A stretch of 64,000 nucleotides of DNA, from contig NZ_MQWC01000004.1 of NCBI RefSeq assembly GCF_002954405.1, positions 1,725,909 through 1,789,908 on the forward strand, given 5' to 3'. The position numbers and the translations under genes were made by a program. This DNA comes from Salinibacter sp. 10B (lineage in GTDB: Bacteria > Bacteroidota > Rhodothermia > Rhodothermales > Salinibacteraceae). Shown here piece after piece: positions 35,161 to 44,713 of the stretch (position 1 is the first letter of the stretch; each line of letters begins with the position of its first letter). The notes under the pieces were generated by a model. That model was not told where the DNA came from. It saw only the letters and a program-made list of their open reading frames with translations, and ran no database searches.

Positions 35161-38100
35161 TCACCATCCCGGTCGCAGAATGAGCCCAAAGTCCCAGGGC
35201 TGGGAGCGTTGGAACGTGCGAGCGTAGAACATCTCAAAGACAACCGCCCCCAGCAAATTGACGCGGGCCGACACCCCGGCACTCGTCACCGGCCGTGCCC
35301 GCCTCAGCTCGTTGACTCCGCCGTCCGTCCCCTGCGGCGTCACCTCGGACACACTGGTGCGAAGCGCAAGGTCTTCGATGCTCTCGTCGGTCCAGGCAAT
35401 CCCAGCATCCGCAAAGAGGACCAGATCGGTCGGGATATACTCAAACGTCGACAGCCCGAGCACCTCCGGCCCCAGCAGGGGCACTCGCACCTCTGCGCTT
35501 CCCAGTGCCACCCGCGTCCCGTAGAGCCGTTCGAGGCCACAGTTGGTTCGGTTGATCTGGCACGACCGTTGGCTGAAGATCGAATTGAAACTGTATCCCC
35601 GCACAAAAGCGAGTTGGTACGGATCCCCCAGCGTCTCCCGAACGAAGAGATCGCCGAACCCGCCCGTGAATCCATTCTGGGTTGCCCCGTAGTTCCCCTG
35701 ATGCAGTCCCCGAATGGCAAATGTGAACGGCTTCTGATAATAGTACCGCCGGTAATCGGCAAGAAAAGAGACGAAGTTTCGAGACCCGAACTGAGGCGTG
35801 ACCTGGAATCGGTAGCGCCCTCCCTGCAGAGGCGAGGTCAACCCCGAGCTCGAAAAGTCCCCTACGTACGCCAGTCCAACCTGACTAAGATAAAAGGGAT
35901 CGGGAAGATCGCCCCCTGTCCCCTGGATGGCAGACGGTGATATTTCTTGCCCGAACTGGTTGCGTACGGTGAGCCCAAACCCATACCGAGTTCCCCCCAC
36001 ACTGAGCTCAAACCGGTTGCGCTTTGAGAGCGGATAGCTCGCCTGCGTAATCACCTGTGATCGATAAATCCGCTGGACGAGCTGGACGAGCTGAACGGTG
36101 TTTCCACGGCCTTCGACGAAGCCGAGCTGTCCGTAGGCCGAGGGAATGTGCGACACTCCAACCCCGTAATTCAACCGACTATCCTGATTGGAGTAGAACG
36201 CTCCCCCCCCAATGTCCTTGACCGTACCGTTCGCCTGAACCACAACGTTCAGGTTCTGATCGCCCAGAATGTCGCTGAAGTAAAATCCGACGCCCCCCTG
36301 CACCTGCGTTCCAAAGGGACCGCCCACGGATGTCCCAATCGTCGGCGGGGCAATGCGGTCGAGGTAGAGCCGATCACTGGCCTGCGACACCTCGACCGAT
36401 CCTAGCTCCGGCAATCCCGTCAGGGGATCGTCGAGATAATTGCCCACAATGCCCGTTTCGGTGGTCTGCACGGGCGGAAGAAGCCCCGCCACCTCCGCCT
36501 GCTCGAAAGAACTCGGCGGGACCACCCGTTCGCCCTTCGTCTTCTCCGACGGCAGGGCGACAATGGAATACCCGCTGTTGGAGAAGACAGAAAACATCAT
36601 TCGCCCGCTCTGGCGCGCCACGGACATTGCCGGCGAGGTCGCGGTGATGCCACTGATGCCCGTCTTCACTTCCGTCACCCGGTAGAGCGCCTGATCGTCG
36701 AGACTGTACCGGTAGATGTCCTTGAATCCGTCGTGGTCGGAAATAAAATAGAGGCTCTGCCCATCCGGGCTGAACTGCGGATTGTGCTGCATGCCCCGAT
36801 TGAAGGGACGGACCGTGCGGATTTCCTTTGACTGAACGTCGATCAGGCCAAGGCGGTAGTCGCCGTACTCCAGCGTACCGAAATTCGTGCCCTCGGGCCC
36901 CCGATCCGTTGTGAATGCAAGCGTCTCCCCGTCGGGCGACCAGGTGGGCTGCAGCTCCGCATACCGGTCGTTGGTGAGCTGGCGGACTTGCTTCTTTTCC
37001 AGGTCGTACAGGTAGAGATCACTCACTCCGCCCTCCAGTCCCGAAAAGGCAATGTATCGTCCGCTGGGCGACCATGCGAGATTCTGGATCGCCCCAACGC
37101 CCTCCACGGCCGTTCGCATCTGAATCTCGCCCGACTGGACGTTGAAGGTGTTGATCTCGTTGGTCCCCTCCGCAAACGTGACAAACGCAAAGCGCTGCCC
37201 ATCCGGCGACCACGACCCGGCCGAATCGATAAACCGCAGCGCATCGAAGTGAGGATTAGAGCGCGTGCCTTCCAGCTCCTGCACGATTTTTCCAGTCTCC
37301 GTATCGGCCACGAAGAGGTTGGTGTTGAAGATGTTGCGGCGTGAAATGAAGGCCACGTAGCGCCCATCTGGGCTCACCGCCGGGGAAATGTTGAGTTCAT
37401 TATCCGCCCCCGGCGTACCAATCACCGCCCTGCCCACCGAGTCCACCGGCGTACGTCCCCTCATCTTCGGCAGATAGGTATCGCGAACGGACTGCTTCCA
37501 TTCCGCCGACAGCGAATCGGTTGTGATACCCAGCGAATAGACGAAGGCAGAGTCCACCCCCACTCGCCCGCTCAGCTTGTAAAGGTCTGTGACCGCCGCG
37601 TCGCCGTACTTGCCACCGACGTAGGCCATGTACGCCTGCCCGTACCGGTACGGAAAGTAGTCGCGCATATTGCGCGTCATCTGCCGAATGGTGGGGAGAT
37701 CCTCCCGCAATACCGCGTCGCGCAACCACATTGACGTGTGCGGGTCCCGGCTCCCAATCGAGAGATACTCGGCCATGCCCTCGACCATCCACAACGGCAG
37801 ATTGCGGAGGGAGAAGTTGCGCGTGTCCTTGCGGAGCGCAATGTCGTACTGAAAGGAGTGCACGAGTTCGTGCCCCAATACGTGATCGGTCTCCTTGTAG
37901 CTTCCGGTGAGGGGCATAATCACCCGTTCTTTGATGCTCTCCGTGACCCCGCCGGTTCCCTGCCCCAGCTGTCCACGAACGGCATTCGTTTGCTGAAAGT
38001 CTGCACTATTGGCGTAAAAAATCAGCGGCTTGCGCTTCCGAAACTCCCGCAAGAAGGTACGGGAGTGGCGCTGATACCACCGCTCGGCCATGCGACCGGC

Positions 38101-38292
38101 ATCCATCACGGCCTGCCGCTCCTCCGGATAGAAGTAGATGTCGAAGTTTTCCGTGTTAAATGTCTTAAACTCAAAATTATCGTACTGCACCTTGTTCTGC
38201 CCGAAGTACTGAGCCGAGGCAGGAGACACGGCCCCGAATGCCGTGAGCACGGCGAGAGCAAGAACGGCGGCACGGATCGTGAGACGTCGCAT
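35161..38292 (-). CDS. Fusion protein: HExxH peptidase-like domain, TolB propeller, surface-antigen beta-barrel
   Basis: The start at 38292 gives 1043 residues with a signal peptide cut after ASA near residue 27; the frame further upstream is not protein-like. Residues about 30-250 contain HELVH (141-145), the zinc-ligand motif of MA-clan peptidase-like domains, and a Tyr-rich context. Residues 300-620 hold PD40/TolB-type propeller repeats (SPDGRYVAFISRR, SPDGQRFAFV, SPSGRYIAFSG, SPDGETLAFTTD, SPDGQSLYFISD). The last 350 residues resemble a bacterial-surface-antigen (D15-like) barrel. It probably sits in the outer membrane with the propeller in the periplasm. Whether it cleaves proteins is untested. 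Confidence 0.8.
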   Translation of the reverse strand: MRRLTIRAAVLALAVLTAFGAVSPASAQYFGQNKVQYDNFEFKTFNTENFDIYFYPEERQAVMDAGRMAERWYQRHSRTFLREFRKRKPLIFYANSADFQQTNAVRGQLGQGTGGVTESIKERVIMPLTGSYKETDHVLGHELVHSFQYDIALRKDTRNFSLRNLPLWMVEGMAEYLSIGSRDPHTSMWLRDAVLREDLPTIRQMTRNMRDYFPYRYGQAYMAYVGGKYGDAAVTDLYKLSGRVGVDSAFVYSLGITTDSLSAEWKQSVRDTYLPKMRGRTPVDSVGRAVIGTPGADNELNISPAVSPDGRYVAFISRRNIFNTNLFVADTETGKIVQELEGTRSNPHFDALRFIDSAGSWSPDGQRFAFVTFAEGTNEINTFNVQSGEIQMRTAVEGVGAIQNLAWSPSGRYIAFSGLEGGVSDLYLYDLEKKQVRQLTNDRYAELQPTWSPDGETLAFTTDRGPEGTNFGTLEYGDYRLGLIDVQSKEIRTVRPFNRGMQHNPQFSPDGQSLYFISDHDGFKDIYRYSLDDQALYRVTEVKTGISGITATSPAMSVARQSGRMMFSVFSNSGYSIVALPSEKTKGERVVPPSSFEQAEVAGLLPPVQTTETGIVGNYLDDPLTGLPELGSVEVSQASDRLYLDRIAPPTIGTSVGGPFGTQVQGGVGFYFSDILGDQNLNVVVQANGTVKDIGGGAFYSNQDSRLNYGVGVSHIPSAYGQLGFVEGRGNTVQLVQLVQRIYRSQVITQASYPLSKRNRFELSVGGTRYGFGLTVRNQFGQEISPSAIQGTGGDLPDPFYLSQVGLAYVGDFSSSGLTSPLQGGRYRFQVTPQFGSRNFVSFLADYRRYYYQKPFTFAIRGLHQGNYGATQNGFTGGFGDLFVRETLGDPYQLAFVRGYSFNSIFSQRSCQINRTNCGLERLYGTRVALGSAEVRVPLLGPEVLGLSTFEYIPTDLVLFADAGIAWTDESIEDLALRTSVSEVTPQGTDGGVNELRRARPVTSAGVSARVNLLGAVVFEMFYARTFQRSQPWDFGLILRPGW

Positions 38293-38753
38293 GGCGCTGA
38301 GGGATTCGGGGGAGCTTAACGAAAAATACACGTCACAATGAGAAGTACGTACTAGTTGGGGCTGCGAAAAGTTCGTCTGAGGCGCCCCTCGGAGAAATCG
38401 CCCCCGGACGCTATTCGGCATTGCCCTTGCCCGTCCCGTAGAGGACCTGCATACGAGCACATCCGGCCCCCTCTACACACAACTAGATCTCCGCAAACAA
38501 CGGGACGTTCTCTCTCCGAGCAAGGGAGGCGCCTGCGGACTCGCTCGTTTTAATTTCCGCATCTTGCAGATGGTCCAGGCAAAATGGAACGGGTTTATTT
38601 CGGTCCTCTGCCTGATCTTCAACGAACTCCACGATTGTGCAACCCACGGCGGCTCCTTCCGTTCGTGAATGTACCTTCCAATCAATTTCCGTTCCTCCGC
38701 GGAGACGACTTCCCCAATCGGCATCACCGGTTCCGCCTGCACCTTTCCATCCC
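38293..38753. other. Intergenic region upstream of mrdA, with a possible broken small gene
   Basis: The elongasome genes mreC and mreD, which often precede mrdA, are absent here. A possible frameshifted small gene is listed at 38483-38742. No other feature is seen. Confidence 0.5.
38483..38742 (-). pseudogene. Possible frameshifted small gene
   Basis: On the minus strand, one frame from 38742 reads MPIGEVVSAEERKLIGRYIH and then loses protein-like character. The frame shifted by one base takes over with IVEFVEDQAEDRNKPVPFCL and LQDAEIKTSES, ending in LFAEI before a stop at 38483. Joined near 38650 they give a plausible acidic protein of about 86 residues. A one-base indel would explain it. 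No family was recognised and it could be chance. Confidence 0.3.
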
Positions 38754-40697
38754 ATGGATGAATATCGGATTCGAGTACGGATCTACGCTGGGGTCGTAAT
38801 CACGGTCTTTCTCATCCTTGGTGTGCGGCTGGCCCAGCTCCAGCTCGTCGGCCCGGCTGGGGAGTCGGCCGCCTCGGCCAATGCTGTTCGGGAGCGCCCA
38901 GTCGAGGCAGCCCGCGGAGCCATCTACGGTCGCGACGGCACGCTCCTGGCCGACAACCGGCCGTCGTATACGATCATGCTCACGCCCCGGTACTTCGACC
39001 CGTCGAAGGTGCCGCTGCTGGCCAACCTGCTCGGCGTGCCCGACTCGACCGTGCAGCGCAAGCTGGAAGAGGCTCGCGAGTGGAGTGCGTTCCGTCCCAG
39101 CCGGTCCTTCCGCGGCGTCTCGTTCGAAACGTTCAGTCGCGTGCAGGAGCACAAATACGAGCTTCCGGGCGTCTCCCACGAAATTGAGCTTCGACGCCGC
39201 TATCATACGACCGCCCATGCCACCCATGCCCTTGGCTATGTGCGCGAGATTGGGGATGCGACCCTTGCTCGGCTGAAGGACAAGGGCTACCGCCCCGGAG
39301 ATTACATCGGGAAAACGGGGCTGGAAAAGTCGTACGAATCGGCCCTGCGGGGCGAGCGTGGAAGCGAATTCGTTCTCGTGAATGTGCGCGGCACGGAGGT
39401 TATGCCGTACCGCAACGGCAATCAAGACGAGTCGCCCACCGGCGGCTACGACCTGCACCTCGCCCTCGACCACCAGGTGCAGGCCCTCGCCGAATCCCTC
39501 TTCGTAGGCAAACGCGGGGCCGCCGTCGCTCTCGACCCCGACAACGGCGAGATCATCTCGTTTGTGAGCAAACCGGACTTTCCCCCGTCTCTCTTTTCCC
39601 GTTCCGTGAGCGACACCGCCTGGGACAGCCTCCAATCGGTGCGCTCCGACCCGCTGTACAATCGGGCCACGCGGAGCGGCTTTCCCCCCGGGTCCACCTG
39701 GAAACCCTTCATGTCACTCGTGGCCCTTGAAACGGGTCAGATTACCAAGAACGAACGACTGGACTGCCCCGCCGGCTACCGCATCGGTCGGCGCATCTTC
39801 AAAAACCACGGGGGGCAGGACGAGGGCATGATCACGGTGCAGAAGGCAATCGAGGTGTCATGTAACACCTTCTTTTACAAGGTGATGGACGAAATGGATC
39901 TCGGCACCTGGCACAGGTGGGCCAACGAGTTCGGCTTCGGGAAGAAGGTGCCGCTCGACATCGGCGAGCAGGCCGCCGGCCTCATCCCCGACTCGTCGTA
40001 CTTCGACCGCATGTATGGACGCTGGACGGAGGGATACACCATCAACCTCGGCATCGGACAGGGCGACATGTCGACCACGCCCCTCCAGCTGGCCCGCTAT
40101 GCAGCTGCCCTTGGCAACGGTGGGACGCTCGTCAGCCCGCACTTCGTGCGCAAGATGGTGCACCCACAGACCGGCAACGTGCGTCGGCCGGACGTGCCGC
40201 CCCCCGAGCAGATCCCGATTGACTCGGCCCACTTCGCGACCGTGCAGCAGGGCATGCGCCGCGTAATGACTGACGGCACCGGCCGATGGGTGCAAATTCC
40301 GGGCATCCCGAGCGCTGGGAAAACGGGTACGGCCCAAAACCCCCACGGGGAAGACCACTCGCTCTTCATCATGTTTGCGCCGTACGACGACCCCGAAATC
40401 GCGATTGCCGTGGCCGTGGAGAATGCCGGATATGGTGCTACGGCCGCTGCCCCAATTGCCAGCCTAATGGCTGAGCAGTACTTGAAGGGAGAGATCGCGG
40501 ACGAGTGGATGCGGCAACACTGGATTCAGCGCCTGCGCGATTCGGTACGCAGTGCTCCCCCGAAAGGCTTCGGCGGCGGCTCCCCGGAAGATACGGCGGC
40601 GCCCTCCTCCCCACCCGACCGCATCAACACGGAGGCGCCCTCTGACGCCTCCCCCGATACGATGACGACAGCCTCTGCCGCCCGACGCAACGAATAG
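38754..40697 (+). CDS. mrdA: Penicillin-binding protein 2 (elongation transpeptidase)
   Basis: The ATG at 38754 gives 647 residues with one N-terminal membrane helix (VYAGVVITVF-like, residues 8-28), a dimerisation/pedestal domain with RGAIYGRDGTLLA, and a transpeptidase domain. The catalytic SxxK is STWK (Ser314, Lys317), the second motif is SCN, and KTG lies at 523-525. The family name PBP2 is supported by its pairing with rodA, 27 bases downstream. Together they build peptidoglycan during rod elongation. The upstream frame extension is rejected. Confidence 0.94.
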   Translation: MDEYRIRVRIYAGVVITVFLILGVRLAQLQLVGPAGESAASANAVRERPVEAARGAIYGRDGTLLADNRPSYTIMLTPRYFDPSKVPLLANLLGVPDSTVQRKLEEAREWSAFRPSRSFRGVSFETFSRVQEHKYELPGVSHEIELRRRYHTTAHATHALGYVREIGDATLARLKDKGYRPGDYIGKTGLEKSYESALRGERGSEFVLVNVRGTEVMPYRNGNQDESPTGGYDLHLALDHQVQALAESLFVGKRGAAVALDPDNGEIISFVSKPDFPPSLFSRSVSDTAWDSLQSVRSDPLYNRATRSGFPPGSTWKPFMSLVALETGQITKNERLDCPAGYRIGRRIFKNHGGQDEGMITVQKAIEVSCNTFFYKVMDEMDLGTWHRWANEFGFGKKVPLDIGEQAAGLIPDSSYFDRMYGRWTEGYTINLGIGQGDMSTTPLQLARYAAALGNGGTLVSPHFVRKMVHPQTGNVRRPDVPPPEQIPIDSAHFATVQQGMRRVMTDGTGRWVQIPGIPSAGKTGTAQNPHGEDHSLFIMFAPYDDPEIAIAVAVENAGYGATAAAPIASLMAEQYLKGEIADEWMRQHWIQRLRDSVRSAPPKGFGGGSPEDTAAPSSPPDRINTEAPSDASPDTMTTASAARRNE

Positions 40698-40724
40698 CCC
40701 GACGTTCACGCCGCCCTTGGTCCC

Positions 40725-41987
40725 ATGCGCAGTTCGAATCAAACGCTCGACGTCTGGACGCTGCTTACCTGGCTGGCCCTTGTGGCGATTGGGCTCGTTG
40801 CGCTGTATAGCACGACTCACGGCCCCGCCGCCGACTACTTGAGCCAAAGCGTACGGGACAACTTCTACCGCCAGCTGCTGTGGGGAGGACTTTCGGCCAT
40901 CGGCATCGGTATTATTCTTCTGCTCCCCGTCCGGGTACTGCGCACCCTCGCGTATCCCATTTACGGCGGCACCGTCCTGCTGCTCATCCTTGCCCTAATT
41001 TTTGGGGTGGAGGTGCACGGAACAAAGGCGTGGCTCGCCGTGGGTCCGTTCCGGCTTCAAGTCTCGGAATTTGCAAAGGTAGGCACTGTCCTCGCCGTGG
41101 CCCAACTCCTGTCGGAACGCCACACCCACGCCACACAAAACCTGAGCTATGCCCTAAAGGCCGCTGGTCTCATCGTCGTGCCAGCCATCCTCATTGTACT
41201 GCAGAATGATCTCGGGACGGCCCTCGTATTCTTCGGTCTCGTCCCCATCATGCTCTTCTGGAGCGAACTACCCATCCCGGTTATTTTGCTGCTCATCTCC
41301 CCCGCCCTCGCCGGCTACCTGTCTCTTCTTTCCATACCGGTGGCCATCGTATTTGCGATCGTGTTCACCCTCGGGTTGTGGTGGACGTCCGGGCAACGCC
41401 TTATCGGAGCCCTCGCGGCCACCTTCACCGGCGGCGTGACGGCCATCGTCTCGTTCGTCCTCACAAAAATCCTCCAGCCGTATCAGGTAGACCGCCTGCT
41501 CTCCTTCACGAATCCGAGTGCCGAGCAATTCCGACAGGGCGTGGGCTTTCACCTCGTCCAGTCCAAGGCCGCTGTTACGTCCGGGGGACTCTGGGGCATG
41601 GGCTTCATGCAGGGCACTCAAACGCAGGGCGCCTACGTACCAGAGCAGACAACCGACTTCATCTTCAGCGTCATTGCGGAGGAGTTTGGGTTCGTCGGTT
41701 CAATCATCGTCTTGCTCCTCCTGGCGACGCTCCTTCTGCGTCTCGTGAAACTGGGATCGGACGTGAAGCACCCCTTCGGAAGCATCGTCGCCGCTGGCGC
41801 CGTCGGGGTCTACCTCCTGCACATCTTCGTCAATGTCGGGATGGTGACGGGCATGCTTCCCGTCATTGGACTCCCGCTGCCCTTCCTGTCGTATGGGGGC
41901 TCGGCCATGCTCGCCAACACGGCCCTACTGGCCATCGTTCTCAACACCCACATGCGCCGCGACGACCTGTCGATTTATGGATATTGA
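40725..41987 (+). CDS. rodA: Rod-shape-determining SEDS glycosyltransferase RodA
   Basis: The 420-residue protein has about 10 transmembrane helices and SEDS-family motifs: GTKAWLAVGPFRLQVSEFAK, LQNDLGTALVFFG, and TDFIFSVIAEEFGFVGS near the end, with PFLSYGGSAM. RodA polymerises lipid II and works with PBP2, whose gene precedes it. The stop codon TGA (41985-41987) lies within the probable target duplication of the adjoining insertion element. Confidence 0.95.
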   Translation: MRSSNQTLDVWTLLTWLALVAIGLVALYSTTHGPAADYLSQSVRDNFYRQLLWGGLSAIGIGIILLLPVRVLRTLAYPIYGGTVLLLILALIFGVEVHGTKAWLAVGPFRLQVSEFAKVGTVLAVAQLLSERHTHATQNLSYALKAAGLIVVPAILIVLQNDLGTALVFFGLVPIMLFWSELPIPVILLLISPALAGYLSLLSIPVAIVFAIVFTLGLWWTSGQRLIGALAATFTGGVTAIVSFVLTKILQPYQVDRLLSFTNPSAEQFRQGVGFHLVQSKAAVTSGGLWGMGFMQGTQTQGAYVPEQTTDFIFSVIAEEFGFVGSIIVLLLLATLLLRLVKLGSDVKHPFGSIVAAGAVGVYLLHIFVNVGMVTGMLPVIGLPLPFLSYGGSAMLANTALLAIVLNTHMRRDDLSIYGY

Positions 41988-41992
41988 CCTAG

Positions 41993-42276
41993 CTACCGGA
42001 CACTTTTCAATTTCGCGGTTGTGGGTACCGAAAAATCTCTGGCGATTCCGCTGATCTTTCTTTCGAGATCGCTACCTATGAGCGAAACTGCTCAAAAGTG
42101 CACCAACGATTTCCCGGTTCCCTAACGTCGCTCCTGGACATCCGAGATGTCCAAACTTGATTTGGAGCCTATAAATTCGTAGGTCAGATAGGCTCTGGCC
42201 ATCTAGATGGCCTAGATCCGGGTCTGGAGCGACGGCTGGAGAAGATTTTCGGTGCTCTGAGCAAACTGTCCGGTAG
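41993..42276. mobile_element. CTACCGGACA insertion element, copy 2
   Basis: The element begins CTACCGGACA, preceded by CTAG from the long form of the inverted repeat, and ends TGTCCGGTAG. Most of its sequence matches 20664-20909; it has an extra segment around 42165-42215. The flanks GATATTGAC and GGTATTGCA match at six of nine positions, which fits an old 9-bp duplication spanning the rodA stop codon. Confidence 0.8.
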
Positions 42277-42406
42277 GTAGGGTATTGCACTGTTCAGCTG
42301 GAGCTTGTACGTTTTGGCATCGGGCGGCCCCATGAGACGGGCTGAGATACATGACACGTCCTGCGCCCAACTGACATTCCGACCGCTCGCTTCCGAACGA
42401 TTCTAA

Positions 42407-42567
42407 GAGACTGTTTTGGTTTCACACGATCGCATTTCAGGCTGAGCGTAACGACCGCAGGTCGTCGAAATCTCTCTGTGTTAGGGGCTTCCGAATTATG
42501 AACGGTCCCCTCAGGTCGGCGAAACACCTCTGTGATTTTCAATCCGGCCAAAAATCAAAACAGTCTC
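42407..42567. mobile_element. Non-autonomous insertion element (GAGACTGTTTTG ends), copy 2
   Basis: The 161-bp element starts GAGACTGTTTTGG and ends TCAAAACAGTCTC, flanked by TAA on both sides (42404-42406 and 42568-42570). Its ends match 12648-12789; its interior does not obviously match. Confidence 0.75.
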
Positions 42568-42570
42568 TAA

Positions 42571-42726
42571 GGAGCTGCTTCAATTTCAACCGCCGTGGCT
42601 CCGGCGGGGCGTAACGACTTCAGAACCGCCCGCTCAGCCATTCAAGTTGAGGAGAGCTCTCTGGCCCTTCCCCGGAAAAAACATCGGCCTCGAATGGAGA
42701 GATAATGACACACTGAAAGCAGGTTC
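42571..42726. mobile_element. Non-autonomous insertion element with related ends
   Basis: The 156-bp element starts GGAGCTGCTTCAATTTC and ends GCAGGTTC, flanked by TAA (42568-42570 and 42727-42729). Its ends resemble those of the 15939-16098 element, but its interior is different. It shares its left TAA with the right TAA of the preceding element, so one inserted at the edge of the other. Confidence 0.6.
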
Positions 42727-42946
42727 TAAACTACTACCAAGCCCCCCCCTCTCCCCTCCATTCTCTTCGTTGAGAACACCCTCCGACTGGCCCCCGGTGC
42801 CGAAGTACCGCCCCACTACAATTGAGACTGCCCCCACCAAAACGAGGGCGGAGTTCCGAACCAGCATTCAACCTGCGCTGAGCTACGCGCCGGATCACGC
42901 TCTCCAGTAGCGATATCGTTCCCCCTCCCTCCTGCACCTCGACTCA

Positions 42947-44674
42947 ATGCTCCGTTTCCGCCCCCGCCTAAGCGGCCTTCTCCTCTTCGTGCTGGTGTTC
43001 ATCTTCGGGGGCTGTAGCTCCTCCGCCCCCGACACGGATGCCTCCTCAACCGTCGCGAAGTGGCCGGAGCGCCCGAACATCGTCTGGATTTCCGTGGAGG
43101 ACATCGGGCCGCGGCTTGGGGCCTACGGCGACTCACTGGCCCGCACGCCCACGCTCGACCGCCTGGCGGAGCAGGGCATGCGGTTCACGAATGCGTTCAC
43201 GACCGCGGGCGTCTGCGCCCCCAACCGGGCGGCCATCATCACCGGGATGCACCAGTCCTCCATTGGCGCTCATCACATGCGGACGACGCATGAGGCTCCC
43301 GGCTTGCCCACCCCGTACTCGGCCGTACCACCACCGCACGTGAAAACGTTCACCGAGTACCTGCGGGACGCCGGGTACTTTACCACGAACGACGGCAAGA
43401 CCGACTACAACTTTGAGACGCCGGAAACGGCCTGGGACGTCAACCGCTACGACTCGACGGCCCACTGGCGCAACGAGCGCCGACGCGACGAGCAGCCCTT
43501 CTTTTCGGTCTTCAACATCAACACGACGCACGAGAGCCAGGACTGGCGAAGTGCGAGCGATACGCTCATCACCGACCCGTCGGCCGTGTCGGTGCCGCCC
43601 TACCTGCCGAACACCGACTCGGTACGCCGCCATTTTGCCCGGCACTACGACAACATTGCGGAGATGGACGCGCAGGTGAACCGCATTCTCCAGCAGCTGG
43701 AGGCGGACGGCCTGGCCGACGAAACGGTGGTCTTCTTCTGGAGCGACCACGGTGCCGGCTTTCCGCGACATAAGCGCTGGGTGTACGACTCCGGCATCCA
43801 CGTCCCTCTGCTGGTGCGGTGGCCGGACGTGATCGAACCTGGCCCCGTAAACGACGAGCTCGTGAGCTCGGTGGATTTTGGCCCGACGGTGCTGTCGCTG
43901 GCAGGCGTGGACGTGCCCCGCCACATGCAGGGACGGCCGTTCCTCGGCCCGCAAGACGAGGGCGAGCGCGACTACGTCTACGCCGCCCGTGATCGGTTCG
44001 ACGAATCGTACGACCGGGTGCGGGCCGTACGCGATGACCGGTACAAGTACATCCGCAACGACTTTCCCCAGAAACCCTACGTTCTCCATGTCCCCTACCG
44101 CAACCGAAACGTAACCATGCGGGCCCTCCTCCGCGGCGACCGCAACGGGACGCTCACGGACGTGCAAGAGCTCTGGATGCGCGACACGCGTCCGGCGGAG
44201 GAGCTCTACGACACGCAGGCCGATCCGCACGAGATCAACAACCTGGCCGACGATCCTGAACATCAGGAGGTGCTGCGGCGACTGCGGACCGAGCTGGACG
44301 ACTGGATGAATCGGATCGACGACCAGGGGCGGACGGCCGAAGACCAGATGGTGGCAGACCTGTACGCTCCGGGAACGGACGGCGAGCAACCCACGACCCA
44401 CACGCCGGTGGTGGTGCCCCGGATGAGTCAGGAGATTCCCGTGCCGGTACAGAATGAAATTCGCCTGCCCGGCCCTCGGAAGGTGCGGCTCTACTCCGGC
44501 ACGCACGGCGCCTCCATCGCCTACACGTTCGAGACCGGCGACAACCCGTACTGGAAGCTCTACGACGGTCCCCTCCGGATCGACTCTTCCACCACGATCC
44601 GCGCGAAAGCCATCCGCTACGGCTACGAGGAGAGCGACGTGCGGACGGTGGACCTCATCGTGAAGCAGGAATGA
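42947..44674 (+). CDS. Sulfatase, lipoprotein type
   Basis: The 575-residue protein has a lipoprotein signal (FGGC, Cys23). The sulfatase signature CAPNR follows at residues 90-94 (C-x-P-x-R, Cys90 converted to formylglycine), with metal ligands suggested by PNIVWISVEDIG and FFWSDHGAGFPRHKRW. The arrangement resembles type I sulfatases of the heparan-N-sulfatase-like group. A C-terminal segment from about residue 500 (VRLYSGTHGASIAYTFETGDN) looks like a chitobiase/hexosaminidase C-terminal-like beta domain. It likely removes sulfate from a surface or marine glycan. It ends convergently with the gene at 44714. Confidence 0.9.
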   Translation: MLRFRPRLSGLLLFVLVFIFGGCSSSAPDTDASSTVAKWPERPNIVWISVEDIGPRLGAYGDSLARTPTLDRLAEQGMRFTNAFTTAGVCAPNRAAIITGMHQSSIGAHHMRTTHEAPGLPTPYSAVPPPHVKTFTEYLRDAGYFTTNDGKTDYNFETPETAWDVNRYDSTAHWRNERRRDEQPFFSVFNINTTHESQDWRSASDTLITDPSAVSVPPYLPNTDSVRRHFARHYDNIAEMDAQVNRILQQLEADGLADETVVFFWSDHGAGFPRHKRWVYDSGIHVPLLVRWPDVIEPGPVNDELVSSVDFGPTVLSLAGVDVPRHMQGRPFLGPQDEGERDYVYAARDRFDESYDRVRAVRDDRYKYIRNDFPQKPYVLHVPYRNRNVTMRALLRGDRNGTLTDVQELWMRDTRPAEELYDTQADPHEINNLADDPEHQEVLRRLRTELDDWMNRIDDQGRTAEDQMVADLYAPGTDGEQPTTHTPVVVPRMSQEIPVPVQNEIRLPGPRKVRLYSGTHGASIAYTFETGDNPYWKLYDGPLRIDSSTTIRAKAIRYGYEESDVRTVDLIVKQE

Positions 44675-44713
44675 CAATGTCGCCTCCCTAACGACACCTG
44701 CTCATCAAGAGCG

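Larger units (their letters stand above)
41988..42946. other. Insertion-element cluster between rodA and the sulfatase gene
   Basis: Three short insertion elements sit in line here: a CTACCGGACA element and two TNA-flanked elements. Almost half of the 960 bases is repeat DNA. The last 200 bases before the sulfatase start show no repeat and should contain its promoter. Confidence 0.65.

Noticed and set aside
43133-44677. 514-codon frame opposite the sulfatase
   Set aside because: The sulfatase has the signature CAPNR and a lipoprotein signal; the opposite frame has neither signal nor motif.
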